From Streptomyces sp. NBC_01754 (GTDB lineage Bacteria > Actinomycetota > Actinomycetes > Streptomycetales > Streptomycetaceae): a stretch of 64,000 bases of DNA. Position numbers and translations under genes: made by a program. The notes beneath the pieces were generated by a model. The model was not told where the DNA came from. It worked only from the letters and a program-made list of their open reading frames with translations, and made no database searches. The stretch is taken from contig NZ_CP109132.1 of assembly GCF_035918015.1 (NCBI RefSeq), forward strand, positions 3,596,001 through 3,660,000, in the 5' to 3' direction. Positions 6,959-15,238 of the stretch are shown here, one piece after another. Every line of letters begins with the position of its first letter. Within the stretch, counting starts at the first letter, position 1.

Positions 6959-7660
6959 TCAGGCCTGGGCGGCATCCCGGTCCAGCACCCGGACGGTGCT
7001 GTCGATGTACGTCTCCAGACCGGCGGCGAACTGCGCGTCGGAGGCCAGTTCGGCGACCTCGTCGGCGAGCTCCACCACCAGCGGGAACTCCTCGATCGGC
7101 AGTCCCGCGTAGAAGTGGCTGCGCTGCCGGCGCTGCTCGGCCCCCTCGTCCGCGGGCAGCCTCCCCCACTGCCGCGGCGTCTGGTAGCTGGCGAAGCCGA
7201 TGGCGTAGGTGATGAGGAAGCCGTAGCAGTGCACGGCGAGCGGACCGGGGATGCCCGCGTCGACGAGCCGCCGCAGGACGGCCTCCATGGCGCCGCGGAG
7301 CGCGGGGGGACTGTCCGTGACGCGGGTGGAGAACAGCCGGACGACACTCGGGTGCTCGCGCATCATGGCGAGGAAGGCGTGCCCGACGGTGCGCAGCGCC
7401 TCGGCGGGCCCGGCGTCGGGCTCGGCGGGCAGCCGCATACGCCCCAGGACATGGTCGGCCATCCCGTCGAGGATCTCCTCCTTGCTGCGGAAGTAGCTGT
7501 AGAGCGTCATCGTGCCGACCCCCAGCTCGGTGGCCAGCCGACGCACCGTCAGCCGGTCCAGATCGGCCTCGGTGTCGGAGATCCTCAGGGCCGCCTCGAT
7601 GATCCGCTCGGGGGTGAGCGGGTCGTCGCCGCGCCTGGATCGCTTCTGTTGCCGCGCCAT
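6959..7660 (-). CDS. TetR-family transcriptional regulator
   Basis: 233 aa. The N-terminal HTH (residues about 17-65) contains LTVRRLATELGVGTMTLYSYFRSKEEIL, the TetR recognition-helix signature. The C-terminal half is a ligand domain of the TetR_C_1-like kind. The ATG at 7660 follows GAGGAGTCCC. It lies between the leftward MHS operon and the rightward ring-hydroxylation operon. Matching CGTAC-N3-GTACG palindromes lie in front of both, so it is the likely local repressor, relieved by an aromatic or ring-cleavage ligand. An imperfect 19-bp palindrome in its own promoter suggests autoregulation. Confidence 0.9.
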   Translation of the reverse strand: MARQQKRSRRGDDPLTPERIIEAALRISDTEADLDRLTVRRLATELGVGTMTLYSYFRSKEEILDGMADHVLGRMRLPAEPDAGPAEALRTVGHAFLAMMREHPSVVRLFSTRVTDSPPALRGAMEAVLRRLVDAGIPGPLAVHCYGFLITYAIGFASYQTPRQWGRLPADEGAEQRRQRSHFYAGLPIEEFPLVVELADEVAELASDAQFAAGLETYIDSTVRVLDRDAAQA

Positions 7661-7695
7661 GGGACTCCTCGGGGTCGCTTTCTGCGGAGAAACCG

Positions 7696-7714
7696 TACGG
7701 GACAGTGTCCGGTA
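7696..7714. promoter_or_regulatory. imperfect 19-bp palindrome in the TetR promoter
   Basis: The centre GGACA-G-TGTCC is perfect and the outer TAC/GTA also match. It lies about 36-54 nt upstream of the TetR start, where an autoregulatory operator would be expected. The sequence differs from the CGTAC sites. Confidence 0.35.
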
Positions 7715-7800
7715 CAGGCGTATCGAGCGGCCAACCGCCGGCGCCCTCCTCCTCACCCACCCGCCCCAGGGGGCTTCCCAGGGTCGCGAGCATCACGTAC

Positions 7801-7813
7801 CGTACTTAGTACG
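7801..7813. promoter_or_regulatory. palindromic operator candidate CGTAC-TTA-GTACG
   Basis: A perfect 5-3-5 inverted repeat lying 9 nt before the SD of the reductase gene and running into GTACGAAC. It shares its core with 6575-6589. Its position would block the promoter or initiation of the rightward operon. Confidence 0.5.
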
Positions 7814-7831
7814 AACGACATGGAGGTGAAG

Positions 7832-8776
7832 ATGTCCGACAGTGAAACCGGTGTCCTGGAGCTCGAAGTCGTCGCCCTGCGACGGGAGTCCGACTGCGTA
7901 CTCTCGGTCGAGCTCGCCGATCCCGAGCGCCGCCTACTGCCCTCCTGGGAGCCCGGTGCCCACATCGACCTCGGCCTGCCGGACCACGTGCGCCAGTACT
8001 CGCTGGTCGGGGATCCGGCGCAGCTCCACCACTACCGGGTGGCCGTGCTGGCGGAGCCCGCCTCCACGGGCGGATCACGCTATGTGCACGAGGCGCTGCG
8101 GCCCGGAGAGCTGGTGGAGGTCGGCGGGCCGCGCAACAACTTCCCGCTCGTCGGGGCGGACCGCTACCTCTTCGTCGCGGGCGGCATCGGCATCACGCCG
8201 CTGCTGCCGATGATCAGCCGGGTACACGCCGAAGGCCGGGACTGGCGCCTGCTCTACGGCGGGCGCTCCCGCCGGTCGGCCGCGTTCCTCTCCGACCTCG
8301 CGCCGTACGGGGAAAGAGTCGAGGTCCGGCCGTTCGACGAGTTCGGCCATCTCGACCTGGCGACCGCCCTGGGCAGGCCGGCCGAAGGCACGGCCGTGTA
8401 CTGCTGCGGCCCGGAGGGACTGATCGCGGCCGTCGAGCAGCAGTGCGCGGCCTGGCCGGCGGGCGCGCTGCACGTCGAGCGGTTCTCCGCCCGGCCCCGC
8501 GACGACGAGGACGACCTGCGCGCTTTCGAGCTCGTCCTCGGCCGGTCCGACCGACGGCTCCCGGTGCCCGCCGACTGCTCGGCCCTCGACGTGCTGGACG
8601 CGGCCGGCATCGACCTGCCGAACGCCTGCCGGGACGGGGTCTGCGGCAGCTGCGAGACCCCGGTGCTCGAAGGCCGGCCCCTGCACCGCGACTCGCTGAC
8701 CGACCCCGACCGCACCGACGTCTTCCTGCCGTGCGTGTCCCGCGCCCAGACCGCCGAGCTCGTGCTCGACCTGTGA
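7832..8776 (+). CDS. phthalate-dioxygenase-reductase-type ferredoxin reductase
   Basis: 314 aa in the order FMN domain, NAD domain and C-terminal plant-type [2Fe-2S]. RQYSLVGD near residue 50 binds flavin, GGIGITPLLPM near 118-128 binds the nucleotide, and CRDGVCGSC plus PCVSRA near the end hold the iron-sulfur cluster. It passes electrons from NADH to the Rieske oxygenase encoded 82 nt downstream, making a two-component (class IA-like) system without a separate ferredoxin. The ATG at 7832 is chosen because GGAGGTGA lies just before it. An in-frame ATG at 7820 overlaps that site. It is the first gene of the ring-hydroxylation operon. Confidence 0.92.
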   Translation: MSDSETGVLELEVVALRRESDCVLSVELADPERRLLPSWEPGAHIDLGLPDHVRQYSLVGDPAQLHHYRVAVLAEPASTGGSRYVHEALRPGELVEVGGPRNNFPLVGADRYLFVAGGIGITPLLPMISRVHAEGRDWRLLYGGRSRRSAAFLSDLAPYGERVEVRPFDEFGHLDLATALGRPAEGTAVYCCGPEGLIAAVEQQCAAWPAGALHVERFSARPRDDEDDLRAFELVLGRSDRRLPVPADCSALDVLDAAGIDLPNACRDGVCGSCETPVLEGRPLHRDSLTDPDRTDVFLPCVSRAQTAELVLDL

Positions 8777-8858
8777 GACCGGCCGGCCTCGACCAGCCGG
8801 TCCCCGACTTCGACGACCGCACGGCAGGCCGTGCGAACCCCCGTTGACTGGAGACATT

Positions 8859-10091
8859 GTGAGCGCCCCTACCGACCCGACCGAAGCCACCCCCCGCAAG
8901 GCCCCGCGCGCCCGCGGCGCCGCCGCCCGTCCCAAGACGCCCGTCGAGCCGGGACCTCCCGTGCAGGACGGCTCGGACTGGTCGGCGTGGCCGGTCTACA
9001 ACGCCGCGGAGCTGGGCTTCCGCGACTACTGGTACCCGACCGTCTGGGCGCACCAGGTGCGGGACAAGCCGGTGCCGATCACCCTGGCCGGCGAGCGCGT
9101 CGTGCTGATCCGCGACGGTGACAAGGTGCGCGGGATGCACGACCGCTGCCCGCACCGCGGTGTGCCCCTGTCGCTGGGCCGCAAGGAGTTCCCCGGGACG
9201 ATCAGCTGCGCGTACCACGGCTGGACCTTCGGTCTGGAGACCGGCGAGCTCAAGGCCGTCATCACCGACGGGCCCGACAGCCCCATCTGCGGCAAGATCT
9301 CGGTGGCCACCTACCCCGTCGAAGAGCGCCTGGGCATGTTGTGGGTCTACATCGGCGACGTGCCCGCCGGTGAGCAGCCGCCGCCGGTCGAGCGGGACAT
9401 CCCGGCCGAGCTGACCGAGAACACGCTGGTGCTCGGCGGGCGGACGGGCGTACGCCGGGGCAACTGGCGGTTCGGTACCGAGAACGGCTTCGACGAGGGC
9501 CACGCCAAGTACCTCCACAACACCGCGCTGTGGCGCCTGTTCAAGGTCATGCCGACCTGGAACAAGACGCGCATCGTCGAGAAGGACGGCTGGCTGGTCC
9601 GCGTACAGGACGAACTGCACTACGACGCGGAGTTCCCCGGCGTCGGCACCTTCACCAACAAGCGCTGGTGGAAGCGGGTGCCCCTGCCCGACCACCCGGA
9701 CAAGAACGGCGACGCCAACCCGGTGATCTCCGCCATGGACATCCCGGGGTTCGTCTCGGTCCGGATGCCCGGACTGCTGCGGGTGGCCTACCCGAAGTTC
9801 ATCCACTACGAGTGGTACGTCCCCGTCGACGCGGAGCACGTGCGCTACGTGCAGCTGATGGTGCGCTTCGAGACCGGCGCCACCGCGCTGGCGTTCAAGG
9901 CGAAGTACCTGGCCGCCTTCCGGTGGCTGTTCCACGGCCAGTTCACCCGCCAGGACGCCTGGATGGTCGACGTGACGGACGCGCCGCCGGAGCGGCTGTA
10001 CCGGCCCGACCTGTCGATCAACGCCTGGCGCAGGCACGTCGAACAGGTGGCACCGGTCGTCCAGCCCACCGAACGCCGTGTCGGTCACTGA
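8859..10091 (+). CDS. Rieske oxygenase, CarAa-like terminal component
   Basis: 410 aa. The Rieske cluster ligands are Cys97, His99, Cys117 and His120 (CPHRG and CAYHGW). The mononuclear iron site is ENGFDEGHAKYLH with His215 and His220. The layout, including VYIGD, NWR..ENGFD, YEWYVPVD and the C-terminal Asp-rich segment, resembles the carbazole 1,9a-dioxygenase and 2-oxoquinoline monooxygenase group, judged by eye. It would hydroxylate an aromatic or N-heteroaromatic ring. No dihydrodiol dehydrogenase gene is present, which fits angular attack or monohydroxylation. The GTG at 8859 is preceded by CTGGAGA. It overlaps the next gene by 14 nt. Confidence 0.9.
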   Translation: MSAPTDPTEATPRKAPRARGAAARPKTPVEPGPPVQDGSDWSAWPVYNAAELGFRDYWYPTVWAHQVRDKPVPITLAGERVVLIRDGDKVRGMHDRCPHRGVPLSLGRKEFPGTISCAYHGWTFGLETGELKAVITDGPDSPICGKISVATYPVEERLGMLWVYIGDVPAGEQPPPVERDIPAELTENTLVLGGRTGVRRGNWRFGTENGFDEGHAKYLHNTALWRLFKVMPTWNKTRIVEKDGWLVRVQDELHYDAEFPGVGTFTNKRWWKRVPLPDHPDKNGDANPVISAMDIPGFVSVRMPGLLRVAYPKFIHYEWYVPVDAEHVRYVQLMVRFETGATALAFKAKYLAAFRWLFHGQFTRQDAWMVDVTDAPPERLYRPDLSINAWRRHVEQVAPVVQPTERRVGH

Positions 10092-10902
10092 GCCCGTCAC
10101 CGGGCCGGCCCACGGATGGGCCGGAGCCGCGGACGGCCCGGTCACCGTGGTCCTCCACGGCGGTGGTCCGGGGTGCCACTCCACCTCGGACTTCGCCACG
10201 GTCATGGCACTGCGGCCCGGACGCCGCTGGCTCTGGGTCGACCTGCCCGGTCACGGCGGTTCCGCGGCCGGTGCCCCGACGCCGTCGGCTCCGGTCACGG
10301 CGGCGGCCCGCGCCCTCGCCGGACTGCTGGAGCGGGTCGGGCCCGAGCGGGTCGACGTCCTGGCCCAGTCCCTCGGCGGGACGGTCGCGCTGCGGCTCGC
10401 GGCGGACCGGCCCGAGCGGATCGGCCGGATCGTCCTCGTCGGCAGCCAGCCGACCCCGGCCCCCGGCGGGGCCGGACCGCTGCGCACGGACCCCGGGCTC
10501 GCCGCCCGGGTCAGGGCCGAGTACTACGGCGGCGACGGCCCCAGCCCGGCCAAGACCCGGGCGCTCCTGGCCGAGCTGGAGTGGTACGACGCCACCCGCA
10601 TCCCGGAGTCGCTGGTGCGGGCCCGGTTCCGGGCCGCCACCACCGGCGACGCCCTGGCGACCGCCTTCGCCCCGGCCGCCCGCGAGGACCTGGGCCAGGT
10701 CCTCGGCGCGGTCACCGCACCCACCCTGGTCCTGTGGGGCCGTCACGACCCGTTCGCGGGACCGGACTACGCGGCGGCCCTGGCCGACGCACTGCCCCAC
10801 GGCGACCTGGCCGTCCTCGGCCGAACCGCCCACCACCCCCAGGCCGAGCGCCCCGCCACCGTCGCCGCGCTCGCCGACGCGTTCCTCACCGACAGGAGTT
10901 GA
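10078..10902 (+). CDS. alpha/beta hydrolase, meta-cleavage C-C hydrolase-like
   Basis: 274 aa. VLHGGGPGC near residues 25-33 is the oxyanion motif typical of BphD/MhpC C-C hydrolases. The nucleophile is Ser98 in AQSLGGT, the acid is in LWGRHDPF, and the late His is in GRTAHHPQ. It should hydrolyse a vinylogous 1,5-diketone or an ester or lactone made in the pathway. The start codon lies within the end of the Rieske gene. A second hydrolase of this type (13383-14222) follows the extradiol dioxygenase, so the two probably act on different intermediates. Confidence 0.85.
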   Translation: MSVTEPVTGPAHGWAGAADGPVTVVLHGGGPGCHSTSDFATVMALRPGRRWLWVDLPGHGGSAAGAPTPSAPVTAAARALAGLLERVGPERVDVLAQSLGGTVALRLAADRPERIGRIVLVGSQPTPAPGGAGPLRTDPGLAARVRAEYYGGDGPSPAKTRALLAELEWYDATRIPESLVRARFRAATTGDALATAFAPAAREDLGQVLGAVTAPTLVLWGRHDPFAGPDYAAALADALPHGDLAVLGRTAHHPQAERPATVAALADAFLTDRS

Positions 10903-10905
10903 CCC

Positions 10906-11037
10906 ATGTCCTCTCGTACCGCGGTCCTGCTCACCCTCGCCACCGTCGCTACGGCCGTGGCCGTCCGGCGCACCGGTCTGCTGGTCCGGATGGGACGCGC
11001 GACCACCGTGCGGAGCGTCCGCCCGGGTGCGCGATGA
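10906..11037 (+). CDS. 43-aa putative membrane miniprotein
   Basis: MSSRTAVLLTLATVATAVAV starts a 43-codon ORF with an SD (CAGGAG) 8 nt upstream. It fills exactly the gap between the hydrolase stop and the M20 gene, and its TGA overlaps the next ATG (ATGA). It has one hydrophobic helix at about residues 5-20, followed by an arginine-rich tail with seven Arg in 23 residues. I do not recognise it. Coupling and spacing argue that it is translated. It might anchor an enzyme at the membrane or simply couple translation. Confidence 0.6.
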   Translation: MSSRTAVLLTLATVATAVAVRRTGLLVRMGRATTVRSVRPGAR

Positions 11038-12350
11038 GCCCGCTGGACCGACGCCGGCGCGACTGGGTCGCGTCCGCCTGGCAGCTGATCGAGCCCGCGC
11101 GGCTCACCGAACTCGTGGTGGGCATGGTCGACATCCCCAGCCCGACCGGCGAGGAGGCGGAGCTGGCGGCCTGGCTGACCACCACCCTCGACCAGGCCGG
11201 GCTCGACGCCACGTACCAGCCGATCGACGACCGGCAGGCCAACGCCGTCGCCCGGCTGCGCGGCGACGGCACCGGCGAGGACCTGCTGCTCTACGCCCCG
11301 ATCGACACCCTCACCGTCGGTGACGCGGACGAGGACGTGCCCTGGGTCGGGCCCGCGCTGCGGGCGGACATGCGGCCGCACGCCCAGGTCCACGGCGACC
11401 ATGTGGTCGGTCTCGGGGCCGGCAACCCCAAGGGGCACGGCGCGGCGGTCATCGCCGCGGCGGAGGCGATCGCCCGCGCCGGGATCCCGCTGCGCGGCGA
11501 TCTCGTCGTCGGCCTCGGAGCCGGCGGGATGCCGACCAACGGCCGCCTCACCCGTGGCCTGACGCGGCGTAACGCGGGCCAGGGGGCCGGCTGCTCGTTC
11601 CTGCTGGAACAGGGGTGGTGGGCCGACCACGCGCTGATCGCCAAACCGGGCTGGGCCGTCGCCTGGGAGGAGGTGGGGCTGTGCTGGTTCGAGGTCCGGG
11701 TGCGCGGCACCTACACCTACGTCGGCAGCAGACACCGGATGCCCTACCGCAACGCCGTCGACCAGGCGGCCACGGTCATCGGCGCCCTGGAACGCTGGTT
11801 CCCCGAGTACACCGCCCGGCACACGGACGGGCTGGTGGCCCCCCAGGGCATCGTGTCCTCCGTGGAGGGCGGCTGGCCGCGGATGGCGGCCGTGACCCCG
11901 GCCCTGTGCCGGATCATGGTCGATCTGCGCACCAGCCCGCGCTCGACACCCGCCGACGTGCGCCGCGAGTTCGCCGCCGCCGTCGACGCGATCACCGCCG
12001 CCCACCCGGAGATCGAGCTCGACTGGGACATGGTGCTCGCCGTCCCCGGCACCGAGACCCCCCAGGACGCCCCGGTCGTCGCCGCGGCCAAGGACGCCTG
12101 GGAGGAGATCGCCGGCCGCCCGCACGAGCCCATCACCGCCAACAGCGGTGCCACCGACGCCAACATCCTGCGTTCCCGCGGACTGCCGACCGCCCGGATC
12201 GGCATGGACCGGATCGGCCCGGACGCACCACTGCCGCTGGACTTCCCCTCCGGGATGAACGTCGTCGACATCCGGGAGGCCGTCCGGCTGACCCGGGCCA
12301 TCGTGCACACCGCCGTCGCGCTGTGCACCGGGCAACGGAGTGATACATGA
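11034..12350 (+). CDS. M20-fold amidohydrolase homologue lacking canonical metal ligands
   Basis: 438 aa with M20 domain order: catalytic part, inserted dimerisation domain (about 205-330) and second catalytic part. The normal ligands are missing. The first motif reads YAPIDTL (88-91, His replaced by Pro). The bridging Asp region reads GAGNPKGHG (Asp to Asn131). The Glu-Glu segment is GLGAGGMPTNG. The dimer-domain His is Tyr (GTYTYVG). Only the Asp in SGATDAN is kept. Either the protein uses a different mechanism or it is a binding or structural partner. It starts with ATGA overlap to the miniprotein. A role on an amide or N-acyl intermediate is an inference from fold only. Confidence 0.8.
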   Translation: MSPLDRRRRDWVASAWQLIEPARLTELVVGMVDIPSPTGEEAELAAWLTTTLDQAGLDATYQPIDDRQANAVARLRGDGTGEDLLLYAPIDTLTVGDADEDVPWVGPALRADMRPHAQVHGDHVVGLGAGNPKGHGAAVIAAAEAIARAGIPLRGDLVVGLGAGGMPTNGRLTRGLTRRNAGQGAGCSFLLEQGWWADHALIAKPGWAVAWEEVGLCWFEVRVRGTYTYVGSRHRMPYRNAVDQAATVIGALERWFPEYTARHTDGLVAPQGIVSSVEGGWPRMAAVTPALCRIMVDLRTSPRSTPADVRREFAAAVDAITAAHPEIELDWDMVLAVPGTETPQDAPVVAAAKDAWEEIAGRPHEPITANSGATDANILRSRGLPTARIGMDRIGPDAPLPLDFPSGMNVVDIREAVRLTRAIVHTAVALCTGQRSDT

Positions 12351-12427
12351 GCGAGCTCACCGGGTCGCCGTCCGGCACGGCGCCCCCGCGCACACGGCCG
12401 ATCCGAACCGGAGAGGAGGAGTCATGA
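12347..12427 (+). CDS. 26-codon bridging ORF, ATGA-coupled at both ends
   Basis: Begins at an ATG that overlaps the M20 stop (ATGA). It ends at a TGA that overlaps the dioxygenase start (ATGA). The product starts MSELTGSPSG and ends GEEES, and is Pro/Thr/Arg-rich with no hydrophobic stretch. The SD of the dioxygenase gene, GAGAGGAGGAG, lies inside its end. It may be a coupling device rather than a functional peptide, and chance cannot be excluded. Confidence 0.35.
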   Translation: MSELTGSPSGTAPPRTRPIRTGEEES

Positions 12428-13386
12428 GCCGGCTGGTCCTCGGGGTCGGGGCCTCGCACAGCACCCTCATGAACACCCACTGGGCCGAGGTCGACCATCT
12501 GCCCGCGGCACACCGGTTCCGTGACGGGCTGGCCGAGGCGCGCGAGGCCCTGGCCGCCGCCCGCCCGGACGCCGTGGTGGTGATCGGGTCCAACCACTTC
12601 CGCGGCATGTTCCTCGACCTGATGCCCGCCTTCACGGTCGGCGTCGGTGAGGTGAACGGCGCCGGGGAGGCGAACACACCCGGCGGCCCGCTGCCGGTCG
12701 ACACCGACCTGGCGCGCCGCCTCGTCGACGGACTGGTCGAGGACGAGTTCGACCCGGCGTTCTCGCTGCGGCTCACCGTCGACCACGGCATCACCCACTC
12801 GTTGCAGCACCTGCTGCCCGCCCTCGACGTACCGGTCGTCCCGGTCGTGATCAACATGTTCGCGCCGCCGCTGCCGTCGATGCGCCGCTGCCACCGGCTG
12901 GGTACGTCCCTGCGGGCGGCCGTCGAGGGCGACGGCCTGGACAAGCGGGTCGCGGTGATCGCCTCCGGCGGGCTGTCGCACCGGCTGCCGTGGCCCAAGT
13001 GGTTCGCCGCCCTCTCGGACGACGACCGGTTCCTGGTCGAGGCCTGGCTCAACGGCCGCACCTCCTGGAGCGAGTACGAGGTGCGCCGCCGGCAGATCAT
13101 CCGGGCCGCGGCACCCGACATCAACGAGGAGTTCGACGAGCGGTTCCTGCACCTGCTCGCCACGGGTGACCTCGCGCCCGTCCTGGACATGACCGACGAA
13201 CAGATCGACCGGCAGGCGGGCAACGGGGCCCAGGAGCTGCGCGCCTGGATCGCGATGGCCGGGGCGCTCGCCTCCCCCGAGGGTCCGGCGACCGGCCGCA
13301 CCCTCGCCTACGGGGCCGTTCCGGACTGGCTGACCGGCATGGGCGTCAGCCTGCTCACACCCACATCGAAGGAGACCTCCTCATGA
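12424..13386 (+). CDS. LigB-superfamily (class III) extradiol dioxygenase, MhpB-like
   Basis: 320 aa. Conserved histidines His12 (GASHST), His58 (GSNHF), His121/His125 (VDHGITH) and His186 (GGLSH) match the iron and acid-base positions of 2,3-dihydroxyphenylpropionate dioxygenase-type enzymes. It should open a catechol ring next to the hydroxyls using Fe(II) and O2. The ATG at 12424 has a strong SD. The next gene, an MhpC-like hydrolase, overlaps it by ATGA, the usual pairing for meta-cleavage followed by C-C hydrolysis. Confidence 0.9.
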   Translation: MSRLVLGVGASHSTLMNTHWAEVDHLPAAHRFRDGLAEAREALAAARPDAVVVIGSNHFRGMFLDLMPAFTVGVGEVNGAGEANTPGGPLPVDTDLARRLVDGLVEDEFDPAFSLRLTVDHGITHSLQHLLPALDVPVVPVVINMFAPPLPSMRRCHRLGTSLRAAVEGDGLDKRVAVIASGGLSHRLPWPKWFAALSDDDRFLVEAWLNGRTSWSEYEVRRRQIIRAAAPDINEEFDERFLHLLATGDLAPVLDMTDEQIDRQAGNGAQELRAWIAMAGALASPEGPATGRTLAYGAVPDWLTGMGVSLLTPTSKETSS

Positions 13387-14222
13387 CCATCTGGACCGAA
13401 CTGGCGGGCACCGGCTTCGAACTGTCCTACGCGCCGGTGAACGGGGCACGCACCCGCGTGCTGCGCGCCGGCGCCGGCGAGCCCCTCGTCATGCTGCACG
13501 GCACCAGCGGCCACCTGGAAGCGTTCGTGCGCAACATCCCCACGCTGGCCGAGCACTTCGAGGTGCACGCGCTGGACATGCTGGGGCACGGCTACACCGA
13601 CAACCCCGGCGGTGACCTGCGTATCCCGCGTTACGTGCGGCACGTCCTCGACTACCTCGACAGCCGGGGCATCCAGCGGGCGCACTTCATCGGCGAGTCC
13701 CTCGGCGGATGGGTGTCCGGCCGGCTGGCCGCCGACCACCCCGAGCGCGTCGGACGGATGGTGCTCGTCGCCCCCGGCGGCACGGTGGCCGACCCCGAGG
13801 TGATGGACCGCATCCGCACCAGCACGAAGGCCGCGGTCACCAACGACGACCGGGAGCTCACCCGGCGGCGTCTGGAACTGCTGATGCACGACCCGGTGAA
13901 CGTGTCCGAGGAGCTGGTCGACGTCCGGCACGCCATCTACCACCGGCCCGAGTTCGTCGCCGGGATCGACGAGCTGCTGTGCCTGCAGAAGATGGAGAAC
14001 CGGGTCGAGGACCTGCTCTCCCCCGAGCAGATGGCCCGCGTCGCGGCGCCCACCCAGATCGTCTGGGGTGCGCAGAACCCCTTCGGCGACGTACCCGAGG
14101 CACACCGGATGAAGGAGTCGATCCCGGGCTCGGCGCTGGAGATCTTCCCGGAGTGCGGCCACTGGCCCCAGCACGAGCACGCGGACCGGTTCAACAAGCT
14201 CGCGCTCGAGTTCCTCGCATGA
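13383..14222 (+). CDS. MhpC/BphD-like C-C bond hydrolase
   Basis: 279 aa. LVMLHGTSGHLEAF near residues 35-48 and Ser106 in GESLGGW are the oxyanion and nucleophile parts, and the late His is in CGHWPQHEH. The acid loop reads VWGAQNPFGD, where relatives usually have WGxxD. The catalytic Asp is therefore replaced by Asn or moved to the Asp four residues later. It should cleave the ring-opened product into a carboxylic acid and 2-hydroxypenta-2,4-dienoate, which the hydratase at 17545 uses. Overlaps of 4 nt at both ends show tight coupling. Confidence 0.87.
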   Translation: MTIWTELAGTGFELSYAPVNGARTRVLRAGAGEPLVMLHGTSGHLEAFVRNIPTLAEHFEVHALDMLGHGYTDNPGGDLRIPRYVRHVLDYLDSRGIQRAHFIGESLGGWVSGRLAADHPERVGRMVLVAPGGTVADPEVMDRIRTSTKAAVTNDDRELTRRRLELLMHDPVNVSEELVDVRHAIYHRPEFVAGIDELLCLQKMENRVEDLLSPEQMARVAAPTQIVWGAQNPFGDVPEAHRMKESIPGSALEIFPECGHWPQHEHADRFNKLALEFLA

Positions 14223-15238
14223 GGATCGGCCTGCGCGTCCCCCCGTGCGCGCCGGTGGGGCGGATCGCGGAGACGGCGCGCGAGGCGGAGCGGGCCGGTT
14301 TCGACGAGGTCTGGTTCCCCGACTCACAGCTGCTGTGGCGTGACGTGTTCGCCGTGCTCACCGCCGCGGCCGCCGCCACCTCGCGGATCACGCTGGGCAC
14401 CGCGGTGACCAACCTCGTGACCCGGCATCCGGCCGTCGTCGCCTCGGCGGCCCGCACGGTCGCCGAGGCGGCGCCGGGCAGGTTCCTGCTCGGGGTCGGG
14501 GTGGGCGACAGCTCCGTGGCCCCGATCGGGCTGCGCCCGTCCACCGGGGCCGAGCTCCGCGACCGGCTCGGCGTCGTACGGGACCTGCTCGCCGGCCGCG
14601 CGGTGGACTTCGACGGGGTGACCTCGCGGCTGCGGGACCCGGTGGACGTGCCGGTGTACCTCGCGGCCAGCGGTCCGCGCAACCTCCGCCTGGCCGGTGA
14701 GCTCGCGGACGGGGCGATCCTGCTGTCCGGGGTGTCCCCCGCCCCGCTGGCGGCCGCCACCGCCAAGGTCCAGGAGGGCGCGGCCGCCGCCGGCCGCGCC
14801 CGGGTCCCGATGACCGTCTCCGCGTTCTGCCGCGTCACCGACGACGTGGAGCGCGCCGCCCGCGAGCTCAAACCGGTCTGCGCCCGGATCGCCCAGAACG
14901 GCGGCGCGGGCTTCCTGGCTCTCGCCGGGGTACGGGTCGACGTGCCGGAGCGGCTGCCCGGCGTCTACCCGGACCTGGTGCACGCCGAGGACTGGGCGGC
15001 GGCCGTCAAGGTGTGCGACCCGTACGTGAGCGACGAGGCGGCCACCGCCTTCGCCCGGGAGTTCTGCCTCTACGGCACCCCGTCCGAGATCGTCGAACGG
15101 CTCGCGGGGGTGGGCGAAGCCGGTGCCGACGCCGTCTTCCTCCAGCACGTCGGGTCCTACGACCTGCCCCACGCGCTGCTCGCCGACGTCGCCGGCCGGG
15201 TGATGCCGCTGATGCCCCGCACGGACGGTGGCCGGTGA
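14219..15238 (+). CDS. LLM-class flavin/F420-dependent oxidoreductase
   Basis: 339 aa. MRIGLRVPPC at the N-terminus, FDEVWFPDSQLLWRD near residues 26-40 and GRFLLGVGVGDSS near 80-92 match the Mer-like branch of the luciferase superfamily, many of which use F420. It is not closely like the LLM at 802 and has no reductase partner, which favours F420. It could reduce or oxidise a pathway intermediate. It overlaps the hydrolase gene (ATGA) and the MmgE/PrpD gene (GTGA). Confidence 0.82.
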   Translation: MRIGLRVPPCAPVGRIAETAREAERAGFDEVWFPDSQLLWRDVFAVLTAAAAATSRITLGTAVTNLVTRHPAVVASAARTVAEAAPGRFLLGVGVGDSSVAPIGLRPSTGAELRDRLGVVRDLLAGRAVDFDGVTSRLRDPVDVPVYLAASGPRNLRLAGELADGAILLSGVSPAPLAAATAKVQEGAAAAGRARVPMTVSAFCRVTDDVERAARELKPVCARIAQNGGAGFLALAGVRVDVPERLPGVYPDLVHAEDWAAAVKVCDPYVSDEAATAFAREFCLYGTPSEIVERLAGVGEAGADAVFLQHVGSYDLPHALLADVAGRVMPLMPRTDGGR

